64,000 nucleotides of DNA, taken from positions 1 through 64,000 of the forward strand of contig NZ_WESC01000015.1 in assembly GCF_009184905.1 (NCBI RefSeq). Reading direction: 5' to 3'. Each line of letters starts with the position of its first letter. Within the stretch, counting starts at the first letter, position 1. The notes below the pieces were generated by a model that saw only the letters and a program-made list of their open reading frames with translations, did no database searches and had not been told where the DNA came from. Position numbers and translations under genes: made by a program. This DNA comes from Parvibaculum sedimenti (GTDB taxonomy: Bacteria > Pseudomonadota > Alphaproteobacteria > Parvibaculales > Parvibaculaceae). This document shows, in pieces, positions 51,899 to 64,000 of the stretch.

Positions 51899-51982
51899 TC
51901 AGAACACGCCGAAGGTGACCGCGCCGACAAAAAGGAATGCGAGACCGGTAATGGCGTAACCGACTTTCGTGGAAAAGGTCAT
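51899..51982 (-). CDS. 27-residue single-span membrane protein
   Basis: The ATG at 51982 is preceded by GGGAGG at the right distance. It opens a 27-codon frame (MTFSTKVGYAITGLAFLFVG...) that is basically one hydrophobic helix of about 19 residues. It ends 10 bases from the metH stop, convergent. Size and composition suit a small membrane protein, but I know no family for it. Chance cannot be excluded at this length. Confidence 0.5.
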   Translation of the reverse strand: MTFSTKVGYAITGLAFLFVGAVTFGVF

Positions 51983-52217
51983 CTTGGCCTCCCGAGAGTG
52001 GTTGATGCGCAACGGGCGTGAGGCGAGAGTTTGCGCAAGTCGCGAGGTGACGCAAGCCTGTTTATTGTTGCGTCGTCGCCGCAACATTGTGACTTCATTG
52101 CATGGGTCAGAAAGGGCAGGATTCGGCCCCTGTCGTGGCCACTGTGCCCGGCATGCCATGCGCCATTTCGCGTCTGCGGCAGAATTCCCGCGACGTTCGA
52201 CTCAAGCGCGTGACATT

Positions 52218-55814
<3,597 letters not shown>

Positions 55815-55972
55815 GGCGAATAGGGGTCTTCGGTTTAACGGGCGGGGTATGTTCGCGCGCGATTGTAGGCAAGGAAGCGCGGCGGCGCATCGGCCCTCTC
55901 ATCACGATTTATTCAAAGCGTCCTGCGGAAATGTCCGGTGCGGACGCTGCGTTTTCGTCCTAAACTCTTTCT

Positions 55973-56689
55973 ATGTCCATTTGGGGAAAAATCGCGGGTG
56001 CCGGCGTCGGTTTGGCGGTTGGCGGGCCGTTGGGCGCGCTTCTCGGCGCCGTGGCGGGCCATTTTGTCATCGACCGCGCGCTGGGCGACGACGAGGTCGT
56101 GTTCACAGTCGCCCTTATTGCCCTTTCCGCCAAGATGGCCATGGCCGATGGAGAGGTGACGGAAGACGAGATTCGCGCCTTCGATCAGGTGCTGCATGTG
56201 CCGCCTTCCGAGCGCGGCAACGTCAATCGCCTCTACCGGATCGCCCAGCAGGATGTCGCCGGCTTCGAGGCCTATGCAGGCCAGATCGCTCGGGTCTACC
56301 GCGACAAGCCCGGCACGCTGGAAGACGTGCTCGACGCGCTCTTTCACATCGCCAAGGCGGACAATTATGTCCACCCCGCCGAAATCGAATATCTCCGTGC
56401 CGTGGCAGAGATTTTCGGCTTTTCCGAGGTCGAGTTCGCGCGTATTCGTGCGAGCCATCTCGGTACAAAATGCCTCGATCCCTTTCTGGTTCTCGGCATC
56501 ACGCCGGATATCTCCAACGAAGACCTGAAAAAGGCCTATCGCCGCCTTGTCCGGGAAAACCACCCTGACACGCTGATCGCCCGCGGCGTACCGGAGGAAC
56601 TGGTTTCCATCGCCAGCGACAAGCTCGCGGCGATTAATGTGGCCTATGAAAAGATTGTAAAGGCGCGCGGGCTTCAGGAAAGAGCCTAG
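55973..56689 (+). CDS. TerB-DnaJ protein (DjlA-like co-chaperone)
   Basis: The 238-residue protein starts with a glycine-rich hydrophobic segment (about 7-33, a possible membrane anchor). It has a TerB domain (about 45-160, ALIALSAKMAMADGEVTEDEIRAF and ALFHIAKADNYVHPAEIEYLRAVAEIF) and a J domain at the C-terminus (about 168-232) with the essential HPD in ENHPDTL. This is the DjlA arrangement: a membrane-tethered activator of DnaK. Confidence 0.88.
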   Translation: MSIWGKIAGAGVGLAVGGPLGALLGAVAGHFVIDRALGDDEVVFTVALIALSAKMAMADGEVTEDEIRAFDQVLHVPPSERGNVNRLYRIAQQDVAGFEAYAGQIARVYRDKPGTLEDVLDALFHIAKADNYVHPAEIEYLRAVAEIFGFSEVEFARIRASHLGTKCLDPFLVLGITPDISNEDLKKAYRRLVRENHPDTLIARGVPEELVSIASDKLAAINVAYEKIVKARGLQERA

Positions 56690-56751
56690 GCGCGGCCGTC
56701 GGGCTGGGCTAACAAGGGCGGCCCAGACCATCAGGTTCGTCCGCACCCGCC

Positions 56752-57621
56752 ATGACCCCGCAACACCTCGCCTTCATGATGCTCATAAACCTCGTCTGGG
56801 GTTTCGCGCTCATTGCGTCGAAGGTGAGCCTCGACCATTTCCCGCCCATGCTGTTCACAGCGCTGCGCTTCACGCTCATCGTCCTGGTGCTTTTCCCCTT
56901 CCTGCGGATACACGAAGGCCGCATGAGGCAGGTGCTCATCATCGCGCTTTGCGCAGGTCCTATCGGGTTCGGGTTCTTCTTCGCCGGTATCGCGCTGTCG
57001 AGGCCCTCGGTGGTCGCCATCGTCAGCCAGCTTGGTGTGCCTTTCTCCACCATCATGTCGGTGATCTTCCTGAAGGAGCAGGTTCACTGGCGCCGCTGGA
57101 CGGGCATCGCACTGTCCTTCCTCGGGGTCATGGTCATAAGCTTCGACCCGACCGTGTTTCAATTCATCGCCGGTGTGCTCTGTGTCATCGCGTCGTCGCT
57201 GGTCGGTTCGGTCGGAACGATCGTCCAGCGCCAGATTAGGAAGGTGGGCGTCTTCGAGATGCAGGCCTGGATCGCCGCCGTCGCGGCGCCGGTGATGATA
57301 GCGGCATCGCTCATGTTCGAGCATGACCAGTGGCGGATATTGACCAGCGCCAGCATGCTGCAATGGTCCGGCATTTTTTATACGTCCTTCGCCTCGAGCC
57401 TCATCGGCCATGCGGGCATCTATTATCTGCTGCAGCGCTATGAGGTCTCGCAGACGGCGCCGCTCACCTTGCTTTCGCCAATTTTCACCGTCATGTTTTC
57501 CGTGGCGTTGCTCGGCGATGTGCTGACGACGCGCATGATGGTTGGCGCGCTGATCGCGCTGAGCGGCGTGCTCATCATCTCCATCCGTCAGAGACGGATC
57601 GCCGTACAGGTCCCTGAATGA
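56752..57621 (+). CDS. EamA-family (DMT) transporter
   Basis: The 289-residue protein has ten membrane helices in two EamA repeats (about 4-135 and 150-285), with NLVWGFALIASKVSLDHFPPMLFTALRF in the first and GHAGIYYLLQRYEVSQTAPLTLLSPIFTVMFSVALLGD in the second. Members move metabolites such as amino acids or their derivatives; the substrate here is unknown. The ribosome site is weak. It overlaps the amidase gene by ATGA. Confidence 0.85.
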   Translation: MTPQHLAFMMLINLVWGFALIASKVSLDHFPPMLFTALRFTLIVLVLFPFLRIHEGRMRQVLIIALCAGPIGFGFFFAGIALSRPSVVAIVSQLGVPFSTIMSVIFLKEQVHWRRWTGIALSFLGVMVISFDPTVFQFIAGVLCVIASSLVGSVGTIVQRQIRKVGVFEMQAWIAAVAAPVMIAASLMFEHDQWRILTSASMLQWSGIFYTSFASSLIGHAGIYYLLQRYEVSQTAPLTLLSPIFTVMFSVALLGDVLTTRMMVGALIALSGVLIISIRQRRIAVQVPE

Positions 57622-58349
57622 GCCTTGCCATTCCGACGCGTCACTCGCCCAATTTCAACGAGCGTCCCGACGGCGCGCGCATCGAAATCCTCGTGCTGCA
57701 TTACACCGGCATGGCGACGGCCGAAGGCGCGATCGAGCTTCTGTGCAATCCGGAGGCGAAGGTTTCGTCCCACTACGTGGTCGACGAGACCGGCTATATC
57801 CTTCGCCTCGTCGACGAGGAAAGGCGCGCTTGGCATGCGGGCGTTTCGAGTTGGGCAGGGGAGCGAGACATCAACGGCCATTCCATCGGCATCGAGATCG
57901 TGAATGGCGGCCATGACTTTGGCTGCCCGCCTTATCCCGATGTGCAGATGGCGGCACTGGAAAGGCTTTGCCTTGACATCATGTCGCGCCATCCGATTTC
58001 GCCGCGCAACGTGCTCGCTCATTCAGACATCGCGCCGGAGCGGAAATCGGATCCTGGCGAATGGTTCGATTGGGCGCGTCTGTCGCGGGCCGGTATCGGG
58101 CTTTGGGTCGAGCCTGCTCCGATTGTCGAGGGGCCGGAACTCAGGCTCGGCGACCGCGGCGATACCGTCGCGCAGCTGCAATATCGGCTTGGCAGCTATG
58201 GCTATGGCGTCGAGGTTCTGGGCATCTATGACGCGAAGACGGAGGCGGTTGTCCGCGCCTTCCAGCGCCATTTCCGGCCTGCAAAGGTCGATGGGGTGGC
58301 GGATCTTTCAACCGTCGCCACCCTTCACCGGTTGCTCGAACTGATCTGA
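57618..58349 (+). CDS. N-acetylmuramoyl-L-alanine amidase (AmpD/AmiD type) with peptidoglycan-binding domain
   Basis: The 243-residue enzyme has an amidase_2 domain (about 15-155): zinc ligands His in LHYTGM and His/Asp in VLAHSDIAPERKSDPG. A PG_binding_1 domain follows (about 172-240, LRLGDRGDTVAQLQYRLGSYGYGVEV). It cuts the amide between muramic acid and the peptide, for wall turnover. No signal peptide is visible, so it is either cytoplasmic (AmpD-like recycling) or exported otherwise. Confidence 0.88.
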   Translation: MSLAIPTRHSPNFNERPDGARIEILVLHYTGMATAEGAIELLCNPEAKVSSHYVVDETGYILRLVDEERRAWHAGVSSWAGERDINGHSIGIEIVNGGHDFGCPPYPDVQMAALERLCLDIMSRHPISPRNVLAHSDIAPERKSDPGEWFDWARLSRAGIGLWVEPAPIVEGPELRLGDRGDTVAQLQYRLGSYGYGVEVLGIYDAKTEAVVRAFQRHFRPAKVDGVADLSTVATLHRLLELI

Positions 58350-58351
58350 GC

Positions 58352-59314
58352 TTACGGGATCAGCAGTACGCGACCGACAGCCTTGCGGCTCTCGATATAT
58401 TCATGCGCCGCCGCCGCATCCTTCAGCGGAAACTCGCGGTCGATCACCACCTTGAGCTTTCCAGCCGCCACGTCGTCGATATGGCGCTGGATATTGGCGT
58501 GAACCCGGTCGGTGAAGATTTCCGCTCCGAGGAAAACGCCGGAAAGCGACTGGTTGCCGCCCATCATAGTTGTTACATCGACGGTCATCGGTTCGCGGCC
58601 AGCCCGGCCAACAAAGGATACGCGTCCGCGATAGGCGAGCGACAGGATCGACTTCTGCAAGGTCGACCCGCCGACCGGATCGACGACGAGATTGACGCCG
58701 CGATTGTCCGTCAGGCGTTTTGCTTCCGCGACAAGATCCTGCGTCTTGTAATTGATGCCGTGATCCATCCCGAAGGCTTTGAGCTTTTCGAGCCGTTCGT
58801 CGCTCGACGCGGTTGCAATCACGGTCGCGCCCGCACGCCTGGCAAGCTGGATCGCAGCGAGGCCGACGGCGCCCGCGCCCGCCTGAATGAGCACGGTTTC
58901 ACCGGCTTTGAGGCGTCCGAACTCAAAGAGGCAATCATCCGCCGTGCCGAAAGGGACGGGTATGGCGGCTGCCTGTCTGATGTCGAGATTGTCAGGCACG
59001 GGCCACGCGGTGCGTGCGAAGACGGAGCGCTTCTCTGCATGCGAGCCATATACATTCACCGTGGTGACGCGCTGACCGACCTTCAGGTCCGTCACTTCTG
59101 CGCCGACCTCGATGATTGTGCCGGCGGCCTGATAGCCAACGATATGCGGATGGGTAACAAGTTCGCCGCCAGCGCGGTTCAGCGTGTCGCCGCCTTCGAT
59201 GCTCACCGCCTCGACCTTGATGACGATGCCCTGAGGCAGGCAGACCGGATCGGGCACATCCTCGTATTTCAGGACGCTGGGCGGGCCGTTTTCGTAATAG
59301 ACGGCGGCTTTCAT
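58352..59314 (-). CDS. quinone oxidoreductase-like medium-chain dehydrogenase
   Basis: The 320-residue MDR-family enzyme has a GroES-like N-terminal fold and a Rossmann domain with AGAGAVGLAAIQLARRAGATVIATAS (about 145-170). There are no catalytic or structural zinc-binding Cys sets, as is usual for NADPH:quinone reductases. It is expected to reduce quinones or enones with NADPH. GGGGAG stands 8 bases before the ATG at 59314; the ATG at 59320 is too close to it. Confidence 0.85.
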   Translation of the reverse strand: MKAAVYYENGPPSVLKYEDVPDPVCLPQGIVIKVEAVSIEGGDTLNRAGGELVTHPHIVGYQAAGTIIEVGAEVTDLKVGQRVTTVNVYGSHAEKRSVFARTAWPVPDNLDIRQAAAIPVPFGTADDCLFEFGRLKAGETVLIQAGAGAVGLAAIQLARRAGATVIATASSDERLEKLKAFGMDHGINYKTQDLVAEAKRLTDNRGVNLVVDPVGGSTLQKSILSLAYRGRVSFVGRAGREPMTVDVTTMMGGNQSLSGVFLGAEIFTDRVHANIQRHIDDVAAGKLKVVIDREFPLKDAAAAHEYIESRKAVGRVLLIP

Positions 59315-59426
59315 GGACATCTCTCCCCTGTTTGATGGCTTGTCAGGGCAATGTCGTGGCTGGGGGCGCGGACTGCAAGGTGCCGCCGGGCTTGCTATCG
59401 GCCTGATAGCCCCCTATCTGCAAGGG

Positions 59427-59801
<375 letters not shown>

Positions 59802-59963
59802 ACTTATCTCCTTCCCGCCATCCTCTCGCCATCACCGTCTGGCATCCCATGGTCCATCATGGGACAGTGCTGCGTGTTCTATTTATGTTCTCAAATATTC
59901 GTGCCGTTTTGATCTGTGTGGCCAAGTGTTGATCCCACCCAAATCCGCAGAAATACTAGGCTT
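59802..59963. other. spacer between rnpB and the MraZ boxes
   Basis: No gene is seen. CATGGGACAG at 59859 includes another TGGGA-type word outside the regular array. The region presumably holds the start of the division-cluster promoter. Confidence 0.3.
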
Positions 59964-60009
59964 TCCCATTGACGTTCCACGTTTTCCCATGTTATCCCAT
60001 GATGTCCCG
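59964..60009. promoter_or_regulatory. MraZ box array
   Basis: TCCCA-type pentamers stand at 59964, 59975 (TTCCA), 59985, 59995 and 60005 (TCCCG). Read on the other strand these are TGGGA words repeated every 10 bases (one gap is 11). MraZ binds TGGGN direct repeats with 5-base spacers in front of its own operon, which matches. The array lies about 100 bases before mraZ and should mediate autoregulation of the division cluster. Confidence 0.75.
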
Positions 60010-60110
60010 GATGCTAGTTGCGTCGGCTCTGCCGATACCCGCGTTTCGGGCGGGGAATGGGGCGGACCCGAAGGGACCGGGCCGCTTCGAACAGGGGATG
60101 AATACGGCCA

Positions 60111-60587
60111 ATGGAGTCGTTTCGGGGGCGCTTCACCAACAAGATCGATGCAAAGGGCCGCGTCTCCCTGCCGGCCAAGTTTCGTTCTGTTGCGACCTCG
60201 CAGGGCATGAGTGGCGTCGTCTGCTTCCCCTCGTTCCAGGGTTCATTCATCGAAGGCAGCGGGCCGCGCTTCGCGGACTCCGTTCTGCAGATGCTGGATC
60301 GTCTCGATCCCTTTTCTCCGGAACGCAACATGCTTGCCTCCGTGCTGATCGGCGATAGCGCCGAACTCATGTTCGACAGCGATGGCCGCATTCTTCTCCC
60401 CGAGGAACTGCGCGCGCATGCCGGCATCGCCGACGAGGCCACCTTTGTTGGCCTTGGCGAGAAGTTTCAGATCTGGGAACCGAAGGCTTACGAAGCCTTC
60501 CGCGCCGAAGCGCTGGAAAAAGCGCGCGCCTATGGCGATCTGCTGAAGTCGCCGACCGCGCTGCCGCCCGCCGGAGGTGCGCGATGA
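60111..60587 (+). CDS. mraZ: transcriptional regulator MraZ
   Basis: The 158-residue protein has two SpoVT/AbrB-like domains: FRGRFTNKIDAKGRVSLPAKFRSV at the N-terminus and LMFDSDGRILLPEELRAHAGI in the second half. It forms a ring that binds the upstream boxes and controls the division and cell-wall cluster. The stop overlaps the rsmH start (ATGA). Confidence 0.95.
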   Translation: MESFRGRFTNKIDAKGRVSLPAKFRSVATSQGMSGVVCFPSFQGSFIEGSGPRFADSVLQMLDRLDPFSPERNMLASVLIGDSAELMFDSDGRILLPEELRAHAGIADEATFVGLGEKFQIWEPKAYEAFRAEALEKARAYGDLLKSPTALPPAGGAR

Positions 60588-61588
60588 GTGAGCGTGTTCC
60601 CCATATTCCCGTGATGCTTGCCGACGTGCTGGAAGTGCTTCAGCCGAAGGATGGCGGCATCTATGTCGACGGTACGTTCGGCGCTGGCGGCTACACCAAG
60701 GCCATTCTCGGCAGTGCCGATTGCGCGGTGCTGGCGATCGACCGCGATCCGAGCGCCATTCTGCGCGGCCGCGATCTGCAATCGAAATTCGCCGGGCGCC
60801 TCACGCTGATCGAAGGCTGCTTCGGCGACATGGCGCGGCTTGTGCGCGAACTCGGCCATGAGGCGGTCGATGGTGTCGTGCTCGATCTCGGCGTCTCTTC
60901 CATGCAGATCGACGAGGCCGAGCGCGGCTTCTCCTTTCAGAAGGATGGTCCGCTCGACATGCGCATGAGCGGGCAGGGCGTCTCCGCCGCCGATGTGGTC
61001 AATACCTTCGACGAGAGCGATCTCGCTCGCATCATCGCCGTCTATGGCGAGGAGAAGCGCGCCCGCGCCGTTGCGCGCGCCATCGTCAAGGCGCGCGAGG
61101 CTGAGCGCTTCGAACGCACATTGGCGCTGGCCGACACCGTGGCCCGCGTCATTGGCCGTCGCCCGCAGGATCGTATCCACCCGGCCACGCGCACCTTCCA
61201 GGCGCTGCGCATCTATGTGAATGACGAGCTGGGGGAGCTTGCCCGGGGTCTTTCCGGTGCTGAGGGGCTGCTGCGCGAGGGCGGCCGTTTCGCCGCCGTC
61301 ACCTTCCATTCGCTTGAGGATCGCGTCGTGAAGCGCTTTCTCACTGCGCGCACGGGCCGCGCCGCCCGGGCCAACCGCTTCATGCCGGAAATCGAGGAAG
61401 TGGCGCCGTCCTTCCGCGAAATCGAACACAAGGCCCGCAAGGCTTCGGAAGCCGAGGCGGATATCAATCCCCGCGCGCGTTCCGCGAAGCTCCGTGCCGC
61501 TGAACGCACCGCCGCGCCTGTGCTGCCACTCGACCTCGCCGATCTCGGGCTGGCTCGCATGCCCTCCATCTTGGAGGGCCAGGCATGA
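60584..61588 (+). CDS. rsmH: 16S rRNA (cytosine(1402)-N(4))-methyltransferase
   Basis: The 334-residue SAM-dependent enzyme methylates C1402 in the ribosomal P site. It has HIPVMLADVLEVL, VDGTFGAGGYTKAIL (SAM loop), LDLGVSSMQIDEAERGFSFQKDGPLDMRM and FHSLEDRVVKRF. It is coupled by ATGA overlaps to mraZ before it and ftsL after it. Confidence 0.96.
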   Translation: MSERVPHIPVMLADVLEVLQPKDGGIYVDGTFGAGGYTKAILGSADCAVLAIDRDPSAILRGRDLQSKFAGRLTLIEGCFGDMARLVRELGHEAVDGVVLDLGVSSMQIDEAERGFSFQKDGPLDMRMSGQGVSAADVVNTFDESDLARIIAVYGEEKRARAVARAIVKAREAERFERTLALADTVARVIGRRPQDRIHPATRTFQALRIYVNDELGELARGLSGAEGLLREGGRFAAVTFHSLEDRVVKRFLTARTGRAARANRFMPEIEEVAPSFREIEHKARKASEAEADINPRARSAKLRAAERTAAPVLPLDLADLGLARMPSILEGQA

Positions 61589-61962
61589 TCCGCACCCTCA
61601 ACATCATTCTCATTCTTGCGGTGATCGTGCTGTCCGTTGGGCTCTATGATATCAAGTATCGCGCCGAGGCCGCCGACAGGCGCGCCGAGCAGATTGAACG
61701 CGACATTGCGAGCGAGCAGGAAGGCATCCGCGTCCTTCGCGCCGAATGGAGCTATCTGAACCAGCCTGAGCGGCTCCAGCAGCTCGCGCAGCGCTACACC
61801 ACGCTTGAAGCGCTGAAGGCCGCGCAGATCGGCTCCTTCCAGGACGTGCCGGTGCCGCACAAGACCGATGAGTTTTATGCGCCGATCACGCGCCGGCCGC
61901 CGGCAGGCTATGCCGGTATCGCGCCCGGAGACATCGGCGCGGGCGAAAGGGCAATCCAATGA
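61585..61962 (+). CDS. ftsL: cell division protein FtsL
   Basis: This 125-residue bitopic protein has a membrane helix at about 3-20 (TLNIILILAVIVLSVGLYD) and a periplasmic coiled coil (about 25-85, with the LRAEWSYLNQPERLQQLAQRY motif of FtsL/FtsB-type proteins). It links FtsB and FtsQ to FtsI/FtsW. Position between rsmH and ftsI supports the call. Confidence 0.92.
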   Translation: MIRTLNIILILAVIVLSVGLYDIKYRAEAADRRAEQIERDIASEQEGIRVLRAEWSYLNQPERLQQLAQRYTTLEALKAAQIGSFQDVPVPHKTDEFYAPITRRPPAGYAGIAPGDIGAGERAIQ

Positions 61963-63734
61963 TCGGCCGCCGCAACCAGTCGTCATCGCGTGGCCGGGGC
62001 GTTCTCGCTGGATACGATGCGATTGCCAAGCCGCGCATGCCCCATGAGATCGGGCTCGAGGAAGAAATCCGCACGCCGTCCGAGCGGCGCATCTTCCTGG
62101 CGCTTGCGCTTTTTGCCGTCTGCTTCTCGCTGGTTGGCGCGCGTCTGGTCGAACTCGCCATCGTCGGCGGTGACCGTGGACCGCGTCTTGCCGCCGCCGG
62201 CGAGCCAGATCCGATCCACCGCCCCGACATCGTCGACCGCAACGGCGAGGTCATGGCGACTGATATCGTGACGGCTTCTCTCTATGCCGATGGCCGCGCC
62301 ATCGTCGATCCGCAGGATACCGCCCGCCAGCTTGCAACCGTTCTTCCCGACATCAATCCGGAGGAAGTGGCTGCGAAGCTCGAAACCGGCCGGGCCTTCA
62401 TCTGGCTGAAGCGAGATCTGACGCCGAAGCAGCAATATGCCGTTCACTATCTCGGCCTGCCGGGGCTTGGCTTCCGCCGAGAGCAGAAGCGCATCTATCC
62501 CAACGGCCACACTTCGTCGCATGTCCTCGGCACGGTCGATCTCGACAATCGCGGCACGGCGGGCATGGAGCGCTATATCGACAAGTCGCTCCGTCTCGGC
62601 AAGGGCGAAGAGGGTGGACCCCGCGCCCAGCCGATCATGCTGTCGATCGACATGCGTGTGCAGTTCGCGCTGCGCGACGAGCTTGAGAAGGCGCAGAAGG
62701 AATTCAGCGCCAAAGCAGCCGTCGGCATCATCATGGACGTCCATACGGGTGAGGTCGTGGCCATGAGCTCGCTGCCCGATTTCGACCCCAACGATCCGAT
62801 GGTCGTGTCCGACGACGCACGCTTCAACCGCGCTACGCTGGGCGTCTATGAGCTCGGCTCGGTCTTCAAGGCGGTGACGCTGGCCTCCGCGCTCGATTCG
62901 GGCAAGGTGCATATCGATACACGGCTCGACGCGACTCAGCCGATCCATTATGCACGTTTCACCATCCACGATTACCACGCCGAGAACCGTTGGCTCTCGG
63001 TGCCTGAAGTATTCATGTACTCCTCCAATATCGGCACCGCGAAGATCGCTCTCGAACTCGGCACTCCTGCCTACCGCGAGTATCTGCGCCGTTTTGGCCT
63101 GCTTTCGAAGGCCGAAATCGAGCTGCCAGAAGCGGGCGACCCGTTGCTGCCGCCGCATTGGAGTGAGCTTTCGACCATGACCGTCTCGTTCGGCCAGGGC
63201 ATCGCCGTGACGCCGCTGCAGGTCGTGGCGGCGCTGGCGGGCATCGTTAATGGCGGCACCAAGGTCAAGCCGACGCTTCTTCACCATGAAAATGTGCCAA
63301 CGGGCGAACGACTCATCTCCGAGGAGACCAGCACCCAGATGCGCGGCCTGCTTCGCCTCGTCGTGACCGAGGGTACAGGCAAGAAGGCCGACGTGCCGGG
63401 TTATCCGGTTATGGGCAAGACCGGCACGGCTGAAAAGGCGATTGGCGGCGGCTATGCCAAGCACCGCCTGATCTCGTCCTTCCTTAGCGCCTTCCCCGCC
63501 AATGACCCGCGCTACACCATGATTGTCATGTTCGATGAACCGCAGGGCACGAAGGCGACTTATGGCTTCGCGACCGCGGGCTGGAACGCCGCGCCGGTAA
63601 CGGCGCGCGTCGTCTCGCGCGTGGCGCCGCTTCTCGGCATTCAGCCGATCGAGCAACCCCGCAACGACAACAACATGCTTCAACAGGCAAAGCTCGTGAC
63701 CTTCGAGCCGGAAACTGCAAATGGACGCGATTAG
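61959..63734 (+). CDS. ftsI: septal peptidoglycan transpeptidase (penicillin-binding protein 3)
   Basis: The 591-residue class B PBP has a cytoplasmic N-tail, one membrane helix (about 45-65), a pedestal domain (about 90-210) and a transpeptidase domain with S301-V-F-K304, S355-S-N357 and K487-T-G489. It cross-links septal wall with FtsW. The start overlaps ftsL (ATGA). Confidence 0.96.
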   Translation: MIGRRNQSSSRGRGVLAGYDAIAKPRMPHEIGLEEEIRTPSERRIFLALALFAVCFSLVGARLVELAIVGGDRGPRLAAAGEPDPIHRPDIVDRNGEVMATDIVTASLYADGRAIVDPQDTARQLATVLPDINPEEVAAKLETGRAFIWLKRDLTPKQQYAVHYLGLPGLGFRREQKRIYPNGHTSSHVLGTVDLDNRGTAGMERYIDKSLRLGKGEEGGPRAQPIMLSIDMRVQFALRDELEKAQKEFSAKAAVGIIMDVHTGEVVAMSSLPDFDPNDPMVVSDDARFNRATLGVYELGSVFKAVTLASALDSGKVHIDTRLDATQPIHYARFTIHDYHAENRWLSVPEVFMYSSNIGTAKIALELGTPAYREYLRRFGLLSKAEIELPEAGDPLLPPHWSELSTMTVSFGQGIAVTPLQVVAALAGIVNGGTKVKPTLLHHENVPTGERLISEETSTQMRGLLRLVVTEGTGKKADVPGYPVMGKTGTAEKAIGGGYAKHRLISSFLSAFPANDPRYTMIVMFDEPQGTKATYGFATAGWNAAPVTARVVSRVAPLLGIQPIEQPRNDNNMLQQAKLVTFEPETANGRD

Positions 63735-63736
63735 GA

Positions 63737-64000
63737 ATGCTGGCTGACATGCAGCTCGCGACGCTCATCGGACCAGATCACCCCAACCTCCCCGAAGGGG
63801 GCGGGACGGAGATCCTCGGCCTGACGGCGGATAGTCGCGAGGTGAAGCCCGGTTTCCTCTTCGCTGCATTGCCCGGAACGAAAGTGGACGGCACGCGCTT
63901 CATCCCGCAGGCGCTGGCGCAGGGCGCATCGGCGCTCCTCGTCGATGCGCTGGCCGAAGTCTCGTTTGATGTTTCGGGCGATGTGCCTGTCATTGCGGAT
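63737..64000 (+). CDS. murE: UDP-MurNAc-L-Ala-D-Glu:meso-DAP ligase, 5' part
   Basis: The visible 88 codons (MLADMQLATLIGPDHPNLPEG...LGLTADSREVKPGFLFAALPGTKVDGTRFIPQAL) match the N-terminal Mur_ligase domain of MurE, including the TADSREVKPGxLFxA signature. The gene continues past the window. The ATG at 63737 has its AGGA directly adjacent, so the ATG at 63749 (spacing 12) is a real alternative. Position after ftsI is the usual one. Confidence 0.93.
   Translation, partial: MLADMQLATLIGPDHPNLPEGGGTEILGLTADSREVKPGFLFAALPGTKVDGTRFIPQALAQGASALLVDALAEVSFDVSGDVPVIAD

Noticed and set aside
61983-63683. 566-codon minus-strand open frame inside ftsI
   Set aside because: Antisense shadow; ftsI carries all three transpeptidase motifs on the plus strand.

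Overview
The window looks like a chromosomal segment of a high-GC alphaproteobacterium. The supporting features are a GC-rich codon third position, a Tad/Cpa pilus cluster in alphaproteobacterial layout, a methionine synthase split into two genes, an ArsR-type regulator fused to a methyltransferase next to metF, and a class A RNase P RNA just upstream of mraZ. A Hyphomicrobiales or Parvibaculum-like organism would fit, but that is an impression and not shown by the sequence.

Layout. (1) 0-2.1 kb: a SIR2-like protein converging with a HEPN-like protein, a possible defence pair. (2) 2.1-5.25 kb: a palindromic REP-type repeat, arsM, panD, a SIMPL-domain secreted protein and a tRNA with anticodon CAT (probably tRNA-Ile2). 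(3) 5.25-13.7 kb: an accessory region behind the tRNA. It holds IS1182-type transposase debris, an orphan XRE regulator, truncated deacetylase and TPR fragments, diverged copies of a repeat ending in GGGGACAAGTTCAA, and one intact signalling module (hybrid histidine kinase plus REC-EAL phosphodiesterase). (4) 13.7-26 kb: an aromatic-ring degradation cluster. A TetR and an AraC regulator precede two ring-hydroxylating dioxygenase alpha subunits, one beta subunit, a Rieske ferredoxin, a ferredoxin reductase, a cis-diol dehydrogenase, an extradiol dioxygenase, a C-C hydrolase, a hydratase, acylating acetaldehyde dehydrogenase and aldolase. Together these take an arene through meta-cleavage to pyruvate and acetyl-CoA plus a side-chain acid. 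(5) 26-39.7 kb: a dCache-PAS-GAF-HD-GYP protein followed by the Tad pilus cluster (tadD, two tadE-like genes on the opposite strand, flp, cpaA-cpaF, tadB, tadC). (6) 39.8-59.3 kb: an MFS transporter, an AI-2E family protein, ettA, mlaC/mlaA, the methionine-cycle operon (arsR-methyltransferase, metF, metH in two parts), a 27-residue membrane protein, a fused 5-oxoprolinase, a TerB-DnaJ protein, an EamA transporter, an amidase and a quinone-oxidoreductase-like enzyme. (7) 59.4-64 kb: rnpB and the start of the division/cell-wall cluster (mraZ, rsmH, ftsL, ftsI, murE cut by the window end), with an array of MraZ-type boxes in front.

Most convincing points for a second look: the two alpha subunits that differ mainly around the active site and each carry the same operator-like sequence upstream; the repeat family that borders the accessory segment and supplies the stop codon of the TetR gene; the SIR2/HEPN pair; the near-palindrome in front of the methionine-cycle operon; and the 10-bp periodic box array before mraZ. 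I did not find a system that I can claim is wholly undescribed.
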